Below are positions 48,201-63,200 of a DNA stretch of 64,000 bases, piece by piece. Within the stretch, counting starts at the first letter, position 1, and every line of letters starts with the position of its first letter. The notes below the pieces were generated by a model. The model did no database searches. It was not told the DNA's origin and saw nothing but the letters and a program-made list of their open reading frames with translations. The position numbers were made by a program, and so were the translations under genes. The stretch is taken from contig NC_088347.1 in the NCBI RefSeq assembly GCF_036884655.1, positions 17,834,501 to 17,898,500 of the forward strand, written 5' to 3'. The DNA is from Musa acuminata AAA Group (Eukaryota > Streptophyta > Magnoliopsida > Zingiberales > Musaceae).

Positions 48201-51200
48201 GAGTTATAATTTTACAAGACAAAAAAACTTTAACTTGGATTAGTTGCAACAAGGTGGTTCAACTAGCTTGGCATCTGATAAAAAATTACTGAATGACTAA
48301 TTTATTTTTCTTCCTATTTTGGTTAATGATTGAACTAATCCTTCTGCTCCTTTTTCTTTTAAGATAGTGCCATCAAAGTTACCACCAGTAAGGAAATATC
48401 TTGATTGAATTGAAACTTGATGATAGAATAGAAGTTGCTCTAATTTTGATATTGTGTATGAAATTTTTTGAAAAAATGTAATTATGTTGACATTTGCATC
48501 TTCTTCCTTAGGTTTGATTTTTAAATAAGTGTGGATTGAACCAGTATTTTATGTACCACCTGAAACAGTATGAAACAGGCAGTATGTACTGTTCCGCCAA
48601 CTGAACGGTACGTGAACCAGCCCATTCTAGAGGGAACACAGAAAAAGGTTTAGTCGTTTAGGTACGTACCACCCGAAACAATATGTACTGCACCGTGGCA
48701 TTCAGACCAGCTTGTTTTGAATGATACACAGGAAAAGGGTCAGGTATCAGTCGATACCGGTGATCTATCTGTTGATACAGTTGAAAACTCATGTTGTATC
48801 GATCGATATGGGTCGGTACTGATTGGAATTTGACTGATATCGACCTAAATTGGGTCAAGTTTGACCTCAATGGTTAAATTTACCATTGGGACCTCTTTTG
48901 GGCTTTAAATCCCCTCCTTCCACCTTCTTTCACTGACTATCAGTCACTCTCTCATTCCAACTCTCTTTCTCCTTTCTCATACTCCTTGTGATTTTCCTAA
49001 TCGGTGATTAGATTTGGATAAAAGCTGAATTTGAACTTGGGATCTAGTTAAATTTCTCTCCAATTTGAAGGTATTTAATTTATTTCTATGTTTTATTTAT
49101 CATTTCATGTAAATAGAGGCATATTAAAGCATAATTACAAAGATTAAACATGATAAAGATCATTCTCTTGCGTTAGTACCAATTAGGTCTATTGTCTTGC
49201 ATTTAGGTCCAAATTGGGGTGTTTAAGAATAATCACACCCTTATACATTTATTTATGCCTCATATATGCTCTATTCTTAACTAAATATATCAAATTAGGA
49301 TAAAAATATAAAAAGGATTTTTTTTGGTGAATTTTCAACCATGTTTCAGCCTTTTTCTGAAAATCAGTATCATATGGTATGCCAATACTAATCGGTACAG
49401 ATTGATTCACCCATGGACCGATACCACCGTTTGGCATGATATGACATCCTTGGATTGAAGTACTTTTGATGAGTGAAGGTAGGAAAATTAGAATATAAGA
49501 TTAAGCAGAGGGAATTTGAGATTTTTATGAAGTTAATGAGGCTATTTTGTGTGGGCTATAATTGACTGTAGTTTAGTGTATGCCTAATCATTTTCCTACA
49601 TTGAAGGAGCTTTGATTGAAACTATTTTGTTATAAAAATATGTATATGTTCAAGAATTTAAATCTCAGCTTGATATCAATAATGGTGACCTATCGAACCG
49701 GATATCTGATGGTGTATTGACTGATATAGTTGAATAAAAGAGTAAAAGAACAAAATGAATGATAATGTACCAGTATCAAGCTATCTGTTTTCAATACGGA
49801 TACTTGGTTGGATTGATAAACACCAGTTCATGCAGACTGGTATAGTTGAGATTTGAAACCTTGATTGAGGAAGTTTTATATTATGTCTTTACTGGAAAGG
49901 CAGAAAGCTGGCAGCTTCTAGATTTGGAACTTCAATATTTGGTTTATAAGATTTGACCATACAACTGCTGTAAGTTTCTTTAGAGAAGCTGAGGCAGATT
50001 TCTGGAAGTTTAGCACACAAATGTAACAACAAAATTTTTGCTAATTGCTGTTAGGATGTGGAAGAAAGAAGATTTGAGTTATTTTTTATGAGCATGAAAA
50101 TGCCTGTGTATGTTAACACATGTGGTCTTCAAGGATATGTTTTAGTAATATGTGAAACACATGGCAGCCAGGTTTTGAATATTCTTTTAGTAACTTCTAA
50201 AGCTTCTTGGAATTCAGAATATTTTCTTGTACATGATGCAGAGCATTTTAGTTTTTCGGTCTTTGCATTATTTTTAAATCAAGATTTTGATATGGAATTT
50301 GACATGCAATTCCTGCCAAAATAATTAAGTGGTTTATATATGTAGAAAAATCTCTTCTTGTCTTTAGGTATTGATTGTTAGATTGTTGACAATTGTGATG
50401 TTTGCACATTAATATATTTGCCAATTCATCTACAGTCCTTGTGGCTATGCACATTAATATAGTTGTCAGTTCATCTACAGTCCTCTTGAGGCTAGAACTT
50501 TTTTATTGAAACCAAAGATACTAGTATTGTGTTCTGCTATATCAAAATCTCTATGCAGCTTGTCATAGTATGTAAGCCTATTATTGGTTGATCGAGGCTG
50601 TTTTTGGTTATTCTTAGTCTCTTTGCCCCATGACATTCATTATTTGGCTCTCAGTCTATTAATTAACATAATTTGCAGGATTCTTCTGGTATCTTTTGGG
50701 ATAATGACAGTTTAGCGGCTTTATTAGCTTTGGAACTGAAAGCTGATCTTCTTGTTCTGCTAAGTGATGTTGAAGGTCTATACAGTGGTCCCCCTGGTGA
50801 ACCACATTCAAAGTTAATACATACCTATGTGAAAGAAAGGCATCATGGTGAGATAACTTTTGGAGACAAGTCCAGAGTAGGAAGAGGAGGTATGACTGCT
50901 AAAGTGAAGGCTGCAGTGTATGCTGCTTATGCAGGCACCCCTGTTGTGATTACAAGGTATTCCTTGTGCCCTGCTATCTACAACAGTATATACTTAATGA
51001 TTTTTTATTGTTGATGAGTCCTGGAAAATTGAGACTAGCGAAGTCACCAGGCGCTCGGGCACTCGCTTAGGTGCCCTGGTGAGGCGAGGCCCGAGCACAT
51101 ACCTAATGGACTGGGCGAGCGTCTTCACTCAGGCGTGGCCCAGGCGCTGGGCGACCAGACGGACGCCTGGTTTAACTCAAGCTAGTTCGAGCCATTGTAT

Positions 51201-54200
51201 CTCGTTCAATTGAACCAGTTAGACCTTGAGTTGATGGTCACGGAGTTCAATTGAGGCCTATCCACACGCGAGCCCTAATGCAGAAACCCTTTCTCACTTC
51301 GTTTCTACATGGTGGTGGAGTTCGTCCCATTGGCGAACGATGGCAGCCGCGGCAGCGACAGCGTCTTCCTTCATCAGCAACAGTAGTGGTGGCATTTTCC
51401 TCCGGCGGCAGTGGCCACGGCGTCTTCCCCTCCCTCTTGGTATATCTTTCTCTTTCTCCTGTTCCCTACTACCTTTGCCCCATTCACCATAGCGCTCCAC
51501 AGCCTCTTCCCTTCCTTCCCCATTCATCGGTGCCTTCTTTCCCTTTCACTGTTGCCTTCTTCCCCGTTCACCCCAGCCCTCCTACAGCCTCTTCCTCTTC
51601 CCCTCCCACTTCCCCATTCACTGCTGCCTTCTTCCCCATTCACCGCAGCCATCGTACAGCCTCTTCCCTCTTCCCCGTTCACTGCTGCCACTTCAGTGCT
51701 GTTTGTCAATTTAATCTTAGAATAGCTGACTGCTTTGCTGTTAGTCTTTGTTTTGGGTTTATGTTTGTGAGAACAGCAGCTGCTGCCTGCTATAGTGAAT
51801 CAGTAGTAAAATGTTGATTATTATTGCTATTGCTGTAGTGATTAGTGCTACTTTTAGTGTTTTGGATTGTTGTTGCAACTTTAGATGGTGACAAGATTGA
51901 AGATGATGAACTGGATTTTAATGATCTTTGAAGTTAATCTTGTTTTATTTTGTAATTTGTTATTGAATATGGATAATGTAGTTTGGTGCTTTAAATGAAT
52001 GAAAGTCTGATGTGTTATTTTTGTTTTAGTTTATTTTTATTAATCATGATATATAATTTTTAAATTATAATATCTGAGAGTGTCTAGCTTCGCTCGGGTG
52101 AGCACCTAGCGCCTTGGGAATTTTGGGACTGTGGCGCCTTTTGGCACCTAGCACTTTTGACTACACTGATTGAGACTGCATTTCTTGGCTTTTTGTTAGA
52201 TTCTGCAACTATTGGTGCTGCCTAACTACATGCCAATCCTCTTAGGTTGTGAAAAGAAAGACATTTCCTTTTGTTGCATGTTTGTTTCCTATTTGTTGTA
52301 ATATTTATAAAGCATATTTGGACGTTGGCTAGACTATAGCTTAAAAAGATGATCAAAGTTTCATTGGATTTTACAAAGCAATTGTTGCATGATAATTGTT
52401 TGTGAACTCCTATTTATGTGTTCACATCTATTGTAAATTAATTCTAATTATGATGTCAATTTTTCATGTTAATGTTTAGTATCATCAACAGCGTGATGAA
52501 GTGAGAATGCAGATCCTAAATATGCAAATACTATTGATAATAATGTGAAGTTCATCAGATGCTTATGCAATGTCAGTTGTCAAAACTTCCATTGATTATG
52601 GTATTTCATTTGAAACTTGGTGCTGTTATGGTATGATGATATTAAAATAAGAGCAATTTTATGATCTTCATGTGGCCACTCTGATTTTTGTTAAGAACTG
52701 TACTTATTAAGATACAGAAGTGGAACCCAATGGTTGTGGATGAAGAGACTTTTGGCACTCTGTTATGGTATGATGATACTTTGGCATGTTCATGAAAACT
52801 TATGCACTTTTTAGTTTCTAGGTGGAGCTATCTTCATTGCTACCTCTTCAGCTCCAGTGAGTTTGCTTTTCAATGCAGATGCTTGATTTCATGTCAGATA
52901 CAGGCCTGCCAAGGGGGTCCTTGCCAACGTGGAAGAGTCACTTGGTCCCTCAATTTCTTAAGCCTCTAATGCCCTAAAAGCTAAGGATTCAAACTGGTTT
53001 TAGCTTTAAAGTAAAACTTGAGACTTTAGACCAGTTGAGTTGGTTCAAAACTCGACCTGTTTTGACCTAAAAAAATTGCGAGAAAAGGAAAGTTCTGGTC
53101 ATATGATGGTACATATAAGGCACCCTGTTATACAGCAAAGATGAAAATGTTGCTTGTTGTTATTTAGGGAGTGCAATGGGATTTGTTGTATGGTTGATCA
53201 TGTTTCAGTTTTAGAAATTGAATATTTATTTTATATATACATTATGTGCAGAACTATGATTAGTTGATTCTTTCTTCTACTTTATATCCAACTACCTGCC
53301 AAGTAGATTAAATTTTAACACTCTTTTTATGTTCATTGAAGTGGTTTCACTACTGATAGCATCATTAAAGTAGTTCAAGGTGAGAGAGTTGGTACCCTTT
53401 TCCATCAGGACGCAAGTAAGTGGGCATTGCCGAAAGAAGTTAGTGCACGTTGCATGGCAGTGTCAGCAAGAGAATGTTCAAGGCGACTTCAGGTACTATA
53501 CATGATAGTGAGAACCTAGAAAAATTTATGAATTTTTGATTCATTATTGTTTCATTTTAATAAAACTCCGCTTCATCCTATTTGGGCTCCTCACCAGAGT
53601 TTATCGTCAGAGGAACGCAAGAAGATCTTGTTGGACATTGCTAATGCTTTAGAAGCAAATGAGAAATTAATTAGAATTGAAAATGAGGCTGATGTCTCTG
53701 CTGCACAACAGGCTGGATATGAAAAATCATTAATTTCTAGATTGACTCTGAAGCCAGGCAAGGCAAGGGATTATGAATTTATGTTTTTTCCCTTGTGGCA
53801 GCATTGTAGTTATGAATTGTCGCTCACATTTATTTCTAGCTTGAGTAACTTTATGAGTTGGTTCAAAAGTTTTCTTCCTGATGCAGCAGATTCTCTCTTT
53901 TATTATTTACTACTATCTTCCTTGTGATCATTTATGTTATTTGCAATTGACTTATTCACTGTTTGACAGATATCTTGTCTTGCAAACTCCATTCGTGTAC
54001 TTGCAGATATGGAAGATCCGATATGCCGAGTCTTGAAAAGAACAGAGGTCAGGAATCTTGGCCAAAGAATACTAAATATTTCTTTTGATTTTTCCTTCGT
54101 TGTTCTAAGAATCTGATTTATGATATTTATTCAGCTTGCTGATGGGCTCATCTTAGAAAAGACATCCTGCCCCTTGGGAGTTCTTCTCATTGTTTTTGAG

Positions 54201-57200
54201 TCGAGGCCTGATGCCTTAGTTCAAGTAAAACATTATTCTTAGTTATTTTTTTTCTTGCATACCACATTATCAAGGCTACTGGCACTGGCACCATATTGTC
54301 TTCCTACTTCACAAAATTATGCTTTGTCGTTTAGCTAGTGTCAGTTGGCAGCTTTTAGTTACAACATGGCACGTTCTGAGCATTGACCATCATGAATAAG
54401 CATGTAACTCCTGAGGCTATTGTGATGTGATGTTTTTTATCCCTCGTGGTATATGCTTCATTGCATTCATCAAAGTTTTACTAAACAGTGAATCAATTCT
54501 GAACATCCCAGTTTAAGAGATAGCAGGAAATAGCAAAAATTTAAAGAGAATTCTTGGGAAAATTTTGATTATTAGCTTTTTAATAATTTAAAGAATGTAA
54601 CAAGCAAGTGCTAAGGAGCAAAAGTTTTTGTTTGTAAGTCAAGTTTGGAGGAAAGAGCTTGTATGTGCTTCTTCAATTGTTTTGGGAACAATTATCTTAA
54701 GACATGCATTTATGTGAAAGTAATTGTATTTGCTGCATTTATAGTATTATTTGAATGAGCACATGAATGTATTGTTTTTGCCAACTTAGGTCACAGTGTT
54801 ACACTTTCATTGTGAAAAGTTTAATTAGCTTCGGTAATATTTGAATGCCGCTTTGAAATGTCTATTCTGATCCTATCTTCCTGCTCTTGTTTAGTCTTTT
54901 TTGTTGTTCAGTTGTCATTCCTCAGTCATTTATTTATATATTTTCATTGCTGTATAATTATCATATTTATCCAATCCATGAAACACTAAGGGAATAACTT
55001 ACAAATGAAATTCCACTTTTCCAAGAAAAAAGTTTTGAGAATGTAGAAAACTACAAGAACATGCTCTGACTAAAAATGGAAAACAATTTCTTGGAAAACT
55101 TATTTCCAATTTCCCAATTTTGTATAGACTACAGAAAATTACAAAAGTAGTGTTCCAAAATATCTATAACTCTCCTGTACTAAAGTAAGCTTTAATTATT
55201 ATAAATTTTGCCACCACCATCATTATCAATACAAGCACTAGTGCCACGCTACTAAGCCACCAATGTCACCTCCATCATCATTACTTTTATCGACTTAACG
55301 GGCATTGCCACCATCACTACAACATTGCACTACTGTAATCCCCACTGCCACCATTGTTGTCACTGGCATCATCATGGATTTTACTTGTAATTAGTACTAT
55401 GTTGTGTTTCTAAACCTTATAAAGAAAATATATGGCCTCTTCTTTTATGATGGTGAATACTCTTATCCTTTTATCACTTTCTTTTTTCTCTTGTAGATTG
55501 CATCTTTAGCTGTTCGAAGTGGGAATGGCCTTCTTCTGAAAGGTGGCAAAGAAGCCATGAGATCTAATGCAATTTTGCATAAGGTTTGTTCCTTCATGCA
55601 AATTCTGCCTCTAGAAATATGGATTCTTTTAGGTTTCATATACATATTTCTGATCCTAAATATTTTTTTCTTTAGTACAAAACCACATTTTAAAACTCTT
55701 GTGTTGCTTTGTTAGGTCATTACAGGAGCAATTCCAGATGTTGTAGGTGAAAAGCTTATTGGGCTTGTCACATCCAGAGATGAGATTCCGGATCTGCTAA
55801 AGGTGAGCTTGTATTAGAGGAAGAACCCTATGTCCTTTCTAAAATATATTGTTTGTAAGATCCAAAATTTCACTCATAACAACTTTTCCAGCTTGATGAT
55901 GTTATTGATCTTGTTATCCCAAGAGGTAGCAATAAACTTGTTACTCAAATTAAGGAATCCACCAAGATTCCTGTACTAGGTCATGCAGGTATTGTAAACA
56001 ATTCATACTGTATTTGCTCATTGATTTTTGCTCTTTGAATCTGAGTCCTACTTAAGATGCATTAGTTTTCTATATCTGTTCTATTAGAGACTAAATTAGG
56101 TCTTAATGTTTGCCCTTCAGATGGCATTTGTCATGTATATATTGACAAATCTGCTGACATCAAAATGGCAAAGCGCATCGTGTTGGATGCCAAGACTGAT
56201 TATCCAGCAGCTTGTAATGCTATGGTATTTCTTATCTCATTGAATTTTATCATATTCTGTGTTTATCATTAGTAAGACATTCGAGAGTGGATTTATTTCA
56301 GCTTTTTTTCTCCTCAAGCTTTTCGATATTTTTTTTGAAAACTTCCATTTATACTCCTTGTCGTGGTCATTGTAAGCATGCTTTATCTACCTTTCTGCAA
56401 TTCCTGTCCATTCTTAGTTTATTCTCTTTTTTGCCACACTGTATAAGGAGCAGTTTTGCCTCATTGGTCTTTGCTTTTTGGGCTATTGTTTCAATAATTC
56501 TGAACTATATAAGCATCTATACGTTGGTAATTTTTGACCCTTCCAGACTCGTTGGCGAGAGCCTAGTGCATTAGTCTGCTTTATTTCACTTCTATGCTAC
56601 TAGAACATTATTTATCATCTCCAATGTGTGAATTGGCAATTGAAAAGCAGTCAAGAGCTTGTTATTCCATCCAAGATGTCACTCTATTAATTGCTATTAT
56701 TTCTTTTCGTTTGAATCAAGAGAAATGTTGAGAAGTCGCTATTGACTCTGGTTCTAATGCTACTTGTCATTATCCTCTAGACTCTTCTCAATTTCAATTT
56801 CCACTAAATTCAAATTTAAGATCCTTTGTTTGGTCGATTACAATTTGTCCGTAACTAACATACTTCATTGTCTCTAATGTGTGTATTTAATACATAATTA
56901 ATTTGAAATTGGCATCTATTATTTGCAGGAAACACTTCTTGTACACAAGGATCTCTTGAAGACTGAGGGGCTTAATGATTTGTTAACGGAGCTGAAAAAT
57001 GAAGGTCTGATCATTACCCTTAAATTACATATTTTTCATAAGCTAAGTTGCAAGTATTGTGTAGACTGGTGTCTGGTAGATGGATTATATTATGCAAAGT
57101 TTAAGGATCAAGTTCACTAACGTATTGTTGCAAAGTGGAAGTTCATGACTATCATTTCTTTTTGCATAGAATTTCTTGTTGCCTCATGCATTTTACATTT

Positions 57201-60200
57201 CTAGCATCTTGTTAATGAAAAAGAGTGATGAAAATGTGTGCATTTATAGAAATCCAATAGCTTTGTTACAGAGGTAACATTTGTAAATTATTTTGCACTA
57301 TTACAAGCACATGAAAGTTAGTTGAGAAGTGAAAAGGACAGTTGATCCAAAAGCACGAGCAAGAAATCGGCATTGGTCTCCTTTTGACAGTTCTTTTTTC
57401 ATGGTCTATTGGTCTTTATCTAATGACCATTTCTTTTGAAGCCTACCATCTTCTTTTTATATTCTATAAATTTAAGTTGTTATGTGCTTATGTGATGCAG
57501 GAACCTTTTGTTTTACTTTAATCGTTGTAATTCATATAAATATATAATATTGTTAATGGGAATGGTATTGATTTTAAAAATCAAGAACCAAAATTACATA
57601 AAAAGGCAAACATTTAAGGAGCAAATTTTTAACCTATTTAAAATTTTTCTCCTGATCTAATATCATGTTATTTATCTATTTAATTAAAGCAAATATTTAA
57701 TTATATCGATTTTAAGTCTATCTAAGTTTACATGAACTAAATGATCTAATTAAATGAAATCATTAGTAAAACCTCTCTTATCTGTACAGAGGTTAACAAA
57801 AAAAGCCAAAATTATATCATCCATTACCTCATTTGAAAACAATTTTTGTAGTAAGAATAAAAAATTAAATTTACTATTTTGGGATTCTATCTTTATTAGG
57901 ACTAGATGGTAGAGTTATGTAGAGATCAGATGCATTAGTTAATGTCGAAGGAAATATTGAGGTAGGATTTTGGTTTTGTGTCTCGGAATGTGGATAGGAT
58001 TATTGGAGCAAGCTTCTCACAATAGATCTGGAGGTTGCCGTTCAACAAATTTCCCTTCCAACTTTGTCATATTAGATAAACTGGTGTTTTAATATTTTTC
58101 CATTAGACTTCAATTGAATTGTGTCATCTTATTTTAGTTCTTATTTATTTTCTAATTTACTCTGCATTGTTGTGTACTTGTGTATGGTGAGGGGTGGGGA
58201 GGTGGAGGGACATAGAACTTGTATTTTGTTAGTTAGATTTTTTTTTGGTTCAAATATAATAAGTTATTACATGATTATTATTCTATATGCCTATGCCAAC
58301 TGCTAAGATTATCATAAAAGACAAGAGGTTAAAGAAAAATGGAAAAACATGAATAAGGTATCATGTATAAGGGTCCTCTTCTAAATGGAAGATGGGTGTG
58401 ATCGATTGGCCTTGACTTGAGGACTAAAATTTTGTTAAAAGCTAAAATATGGAATTGATCTCCTTTTTTTCTCTATAAAATATTTAATTTTTTCCTATAC
58501 TATTCCCAATTTTATTTTGTTTTTCCCCAAAAAAATGAATTCAAGAAGGATATTCTATCCTTTACCCAAATAAATGCATTAATCCTCTTTGATATCCCTT
58601 TTATGCACTCCTCTTGCATCATTGTGAATCATGATTCTCTAGTTTCACTTGTTGGAAAATATGACGTGATCGAATGTGCCAAGTTTTCTCTCGTTATGGA
58701 TTCAAGCATCCAGGTACAGTTTCATTATGCCAGTCTACCTGCCTATTGCTCTCAGTTTGTTGTTGCTGGTATGCTGCTATTAGGCAAAACAAATTTACAT
58801 GACATGCCTAGCTTGCTTCTTTTCTTCAGTTGCTTTTGCTTCTTTGTCCTAGAAGCTCTTGGCAGTCATAAAATGGTATCTAAACATGATTTGAGGATGT
58901 GTAGGATTTTAGGTGCTTAGGATTGTGAGAATTATTAAAAGGTGTCCACTGGTGATTCTGATGGAGATAAGTTAATTTGGCTCAGCAAAAGCATGGTATA
59001 TGAATTATGGGGACCAAACTTTCTGAGAGAGGAATAACATAGCCCAAACGTAAGCTAGTGGTCTAAAATGGATGTGATTGGGAGTAACAGATCATGGCCA
59101 AGTGCGTCACATTTTTCTTAGCCTTGAAACTCTTACTATGATTGAGAGCAACTTAGAACAGGGAAGCATATGTATGAGCCACAAAACTTAGCCCTATGCC
59201 CATCTAACATTTCCTTAGTGTGGGATGTACATCATTCTTCATAGATTTTGGGTAATAAAGGTTGGACTTCCCTAGTCATAAAATCCCGTACTCAATTATC
59301 TTAAATGCATGATGTGGGGAGTCTCATGATTTGTCAAGAGTTTAGTAGTTTGCAAAAAAAAATTTGCATAAGACGATTTGGCCAGTCGAAGAAAGGCCAT
59401 CAAGTGCAGCATGGATGATTGTATGCTTAGATTGTATGCACTAGATTGGTGACTAACCAAGGCCGACTTTCATTTCATCAGTGATGGCCAATCATATTTT
59501 GCGGCTTCTATTCCCAGTTAAATTTCCTCAGCTATCAGCTGATAGCTGCATAGGTTTAGCAATAGAATCTATAATCTGGGAGATTGTGCAGCAGGTAGGA
59601 GTAGCAACATTGGGGATCTGTTTAATCTTATTTGGGCGGGAATAGTGAAGTTTCCTGGATGTCTTGGGTTTGAATGTGCATATTAAGGCATCGAAGTTTG
59701 AATGTTTAATCACCGTATCATACTGTTCTTTGTGAAGTAATGCCTTTATAAAAACACTGGAAAATGAAGGTTATAATGATGGTGATTGTAATATTCTAAT
59801 TGCTCAACATTGACAATACTGAATTGAGTTGATCGTGATATTTCATAATTTCAGTTTAAGCATTTTAAATGATGTGGCGAGGCTCATTCAGTACAGGTTA
59901 ATGGGCTAGTAGGCAAGGTTCGCCGAACCGTACCGTACCGGCGTTTCGACGCTGGCTCGGTACGGTACGGTACGGCGTACCGAGCGGTATACCGAGGTGT
60001 ACCGCTCGGTACACCTGATTTCACCGATTTATCCCTCCGAAAATACCTGAAAATTAAAAAAAAAGTTAGGATAGAGTTTTCAAGTTACAAATAAATATAG
60101 TAATAGTATAAGTTTAGCAAAATCAATGTAAATTTGGTAAAAATAGCATCACATATCTTTTTCGGGCTTTGAGGTAGTCTTGTTCGAGGTTCGTATTTCA

Positions 60201-63200
60201 GCTCGTTATAGATTGAAATATCTATAGAAAAATCAGTTGAATTGTTAGACTATTTTGTTACAATATAAACTCTAAAATTCAAATAAATTAAATAATCATA
60301 TATCTAGATATACCTGATTGTTAATTCTACCACCAAAACGAACGACGGGCCTCCACGGGTGGTGGATCGGGGTCCTCGATCCGATACATATCAATATGAT
60401 ACGTTTGTTGGACCCAATCATGAAATTGATCCCATGACATAGCGTATTGATACACCGTATGCCATTGATGCATCAATGTGGTACTGATCGTAGATCGATC
60501 GTCATAAATCATATTTGTCCGAGGCAGCTCTTGAGGCATATATTGGTGTTGTTCTGTATCATGCTGTTGCTCAAAGAAGGATGACCAACTATCACCATAC
60601 TGTTGTTGCCCATATGATTCTTCATAATACGATGGCTGTGAATACGATGAGTCTCTTTCTGTGTCTATATCATGTATGCTCTATCGTATTTGTTCATATT
60701 CATCCACTGCCTTCCCCTTCCCCTTCTCCTTTCCCTTCCGCGCATAAACTTAACCAGTACCTTGTCGAGTTCCATGATCTGAATCTTGAGTGGCATGTGT
60801 AAAATATTGCTCCTCAGTCCATTCACCACCCTCAAGTTGTGCAGATGAGACCAACGACTGCCCGGTATCACCGCCGTCATCTGTTGAGGCACTGCTGTCC
60901 GTGTTGTTGTCATGTCTCTGGACCGAACGAGAAAGAGAATGTGATTGTGAAAGTGTCTCGTCGCCCGACTCGATTCTTTCCAATGATGCAACTGATGCTA
61001 TTGCCTTCCCCTTTGCCTTTGCACGTTGGGCGGACGAGTGTGACTGTTGGGTATCGGTAGTTCCTCGAGCAGTTTGACTCATACCTCTTGATTAGAAAGT
61101 TCTTCTCTTAATCTTCCCAAATTTACCTTGATTGAATTCACAAATCGTTGTTTTATAGAGTTTATGAGAGAAAAGAAATGTTTGAGAGAGAGTTTAAGAG
61201 TGTATAATGAAATAGGGGAGAGAAGATTAGTTTAAATAGGAGGAGAAATGGCTCCAACGGTCAAATTGACCGTTGGAGCACTGTAGCACTGCTACAGTGT
61301 GGTAACGGTCGATTTCGACCGTTACCGAGTGGTACCGGTCGATTTCGACCGTTTCCGAGTGGTATCGGGCGGTAACGGTCGAAATCGACCGTTACCGAAT
61401 GGTACCGGGCGGTAACGGTCGAAATTTCGACCGTTACCGCCCGATACAGGCTTTTTTTGGTGTACCGCCCGGTAGAGGGCGGTCCGCGTACCGGTCGCCT
61501 CTCGGACCGGTACGTACCGCCCGTACCGGGCGGTACGCATCGGTATGGCGAACCTTGCTAGTAGGTTACTTGGATCATTAATTAATTGATTGGTGAACCT
61601 GCTGGTATATTAAATTATAAGGAACATTATAGAAAAAGCTTGTGAGCATACTTTGATCAATTGCTTATTCAGATATTTTGTGGATTACATCTTCCTACTC
61701 AGTTGGATTTGTTATTTCACTAGTTCATTTCTTTTGTATGATCAGTGGGGAGTTTAATTCTTGATGGAATTTTCATGGATTTAAAGGGAAAAAGACTATA
61801 AAGTAAACCTTTGCCGAATTAAGAATCTCCTTTTTGTCCTATCCAAAGTCTTGCTATAAATGCATGCATTATTAAAAATGCCAATTAGATTTCTGGTATG
61901 TCCAATTGCAGGGGTTGCTTTATATGGTGGATCTATAGTAAGTCTCGAGTACGGTATTTCTGAAGCACCATCATTTCATCACGAGTACAATTCAATGGCT
62001 TGTACAATTGAAGTAGTTGATGATATACATGGTGCAATTGACCATATACATCAATATGGAAGGTTTAAATTGACTTATGGTCACCTCCAATTTCATCTTT
62101 GTTTGCTGAGATCTCTATCATTAGCAAGAAAGAATGGTGAAAATCAACTGTACTAAAAATTATTTTTGTGCTTTGTTTTCTCAGTGCACATACTGACTGC
62201 ATAGTCGCCGAGGATCTTGCAGCTGCAGAGATCTTTCTCCATCAAGTTGACAGGTATCTTTCTGCTGTTTTCAGTAGTGTAATTAGGAATAATTTTACAA
62301 AGTCATGTAATTAGGAGTAATTTTTAATCACTGCAAATTTTGATCTCTTTCTTGGTTCTTTTTGTTTGTCACTGCCCAAGAGTCACATGTAAAAAGTAAA
62401 CTTCACAATTTGGAACCTGTCATTAAGTTTTCAGAAGAGGAATGCTATGTCAAACTCGGATTAAGAAGGTGAAAGATAAAATCTTGTGTTAATTCAAACA
62501 TCACTGCAATGTTTCTAGAACTGACTAATATCTTTCTTTTTTAGGATGAGTAGGTGATAAAGTAGTAGCAGTAAAAATACCTTCACAGTTTTTTCTCTGA
62601 ACTTACAATTTTGATTTTGAATTGTGAGTCAACATGCCAGTTTGTCTTCCTTGACAACCTCTTTCTTTCACTTGCCGTGGGGAAATCAGGGAGAGGTTTT
62701 CTGCTGATTTTGCTAAATGCTTTTAGGATATGGAACATAATACATACGGTGCTTTCCACAGATTTAGGCAGTCAGTCTGTGGTTGAAATGGTTACTGTAG
62801 CATCAGATCTCCTGGCTGATGTAGCTTTTATGCAATTTGCATTTGAATTTCATAGGAGCTTTTACAACATGGTAATCTAAACTTTGATAATTCCTTGTCA
62901 AATAACTGGAAGACAGTAAGTTTCGATCTTTTTTTGCAAAGTCCTGAGATATAACAAAGTCATAGTAATGATCATTAACCTTTCGGAGAGGAAAGAAAAA
63001 AATTGTCTGATATTGCTAGTTTATTTGGATTCTAACCATTCCATGCAATACTGGTCAACTATTCACTGTGTCACCATGACTCATTCTGCTGCCAACCCAG
63101 GAATGGGCCCGACAAACAGTCATCATCTCATGTGAGCCACAAAACCCATAGAGTACAATCAGGGATAAGCATGCATATAGCATGAATGAATCCTGCATAT

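Noticed and set aside
51251..51817. 188-codon open frame in P5CS intron 6
   Set aside because: It lies wholly inside the hAT-like element in a CT-rich stretch. Low complexity, no domain.
60790..61077. Plus-strand frames of 95 and 73 codons
   Set aside because: Shadows opposite the minus-strand hAT tail gene.
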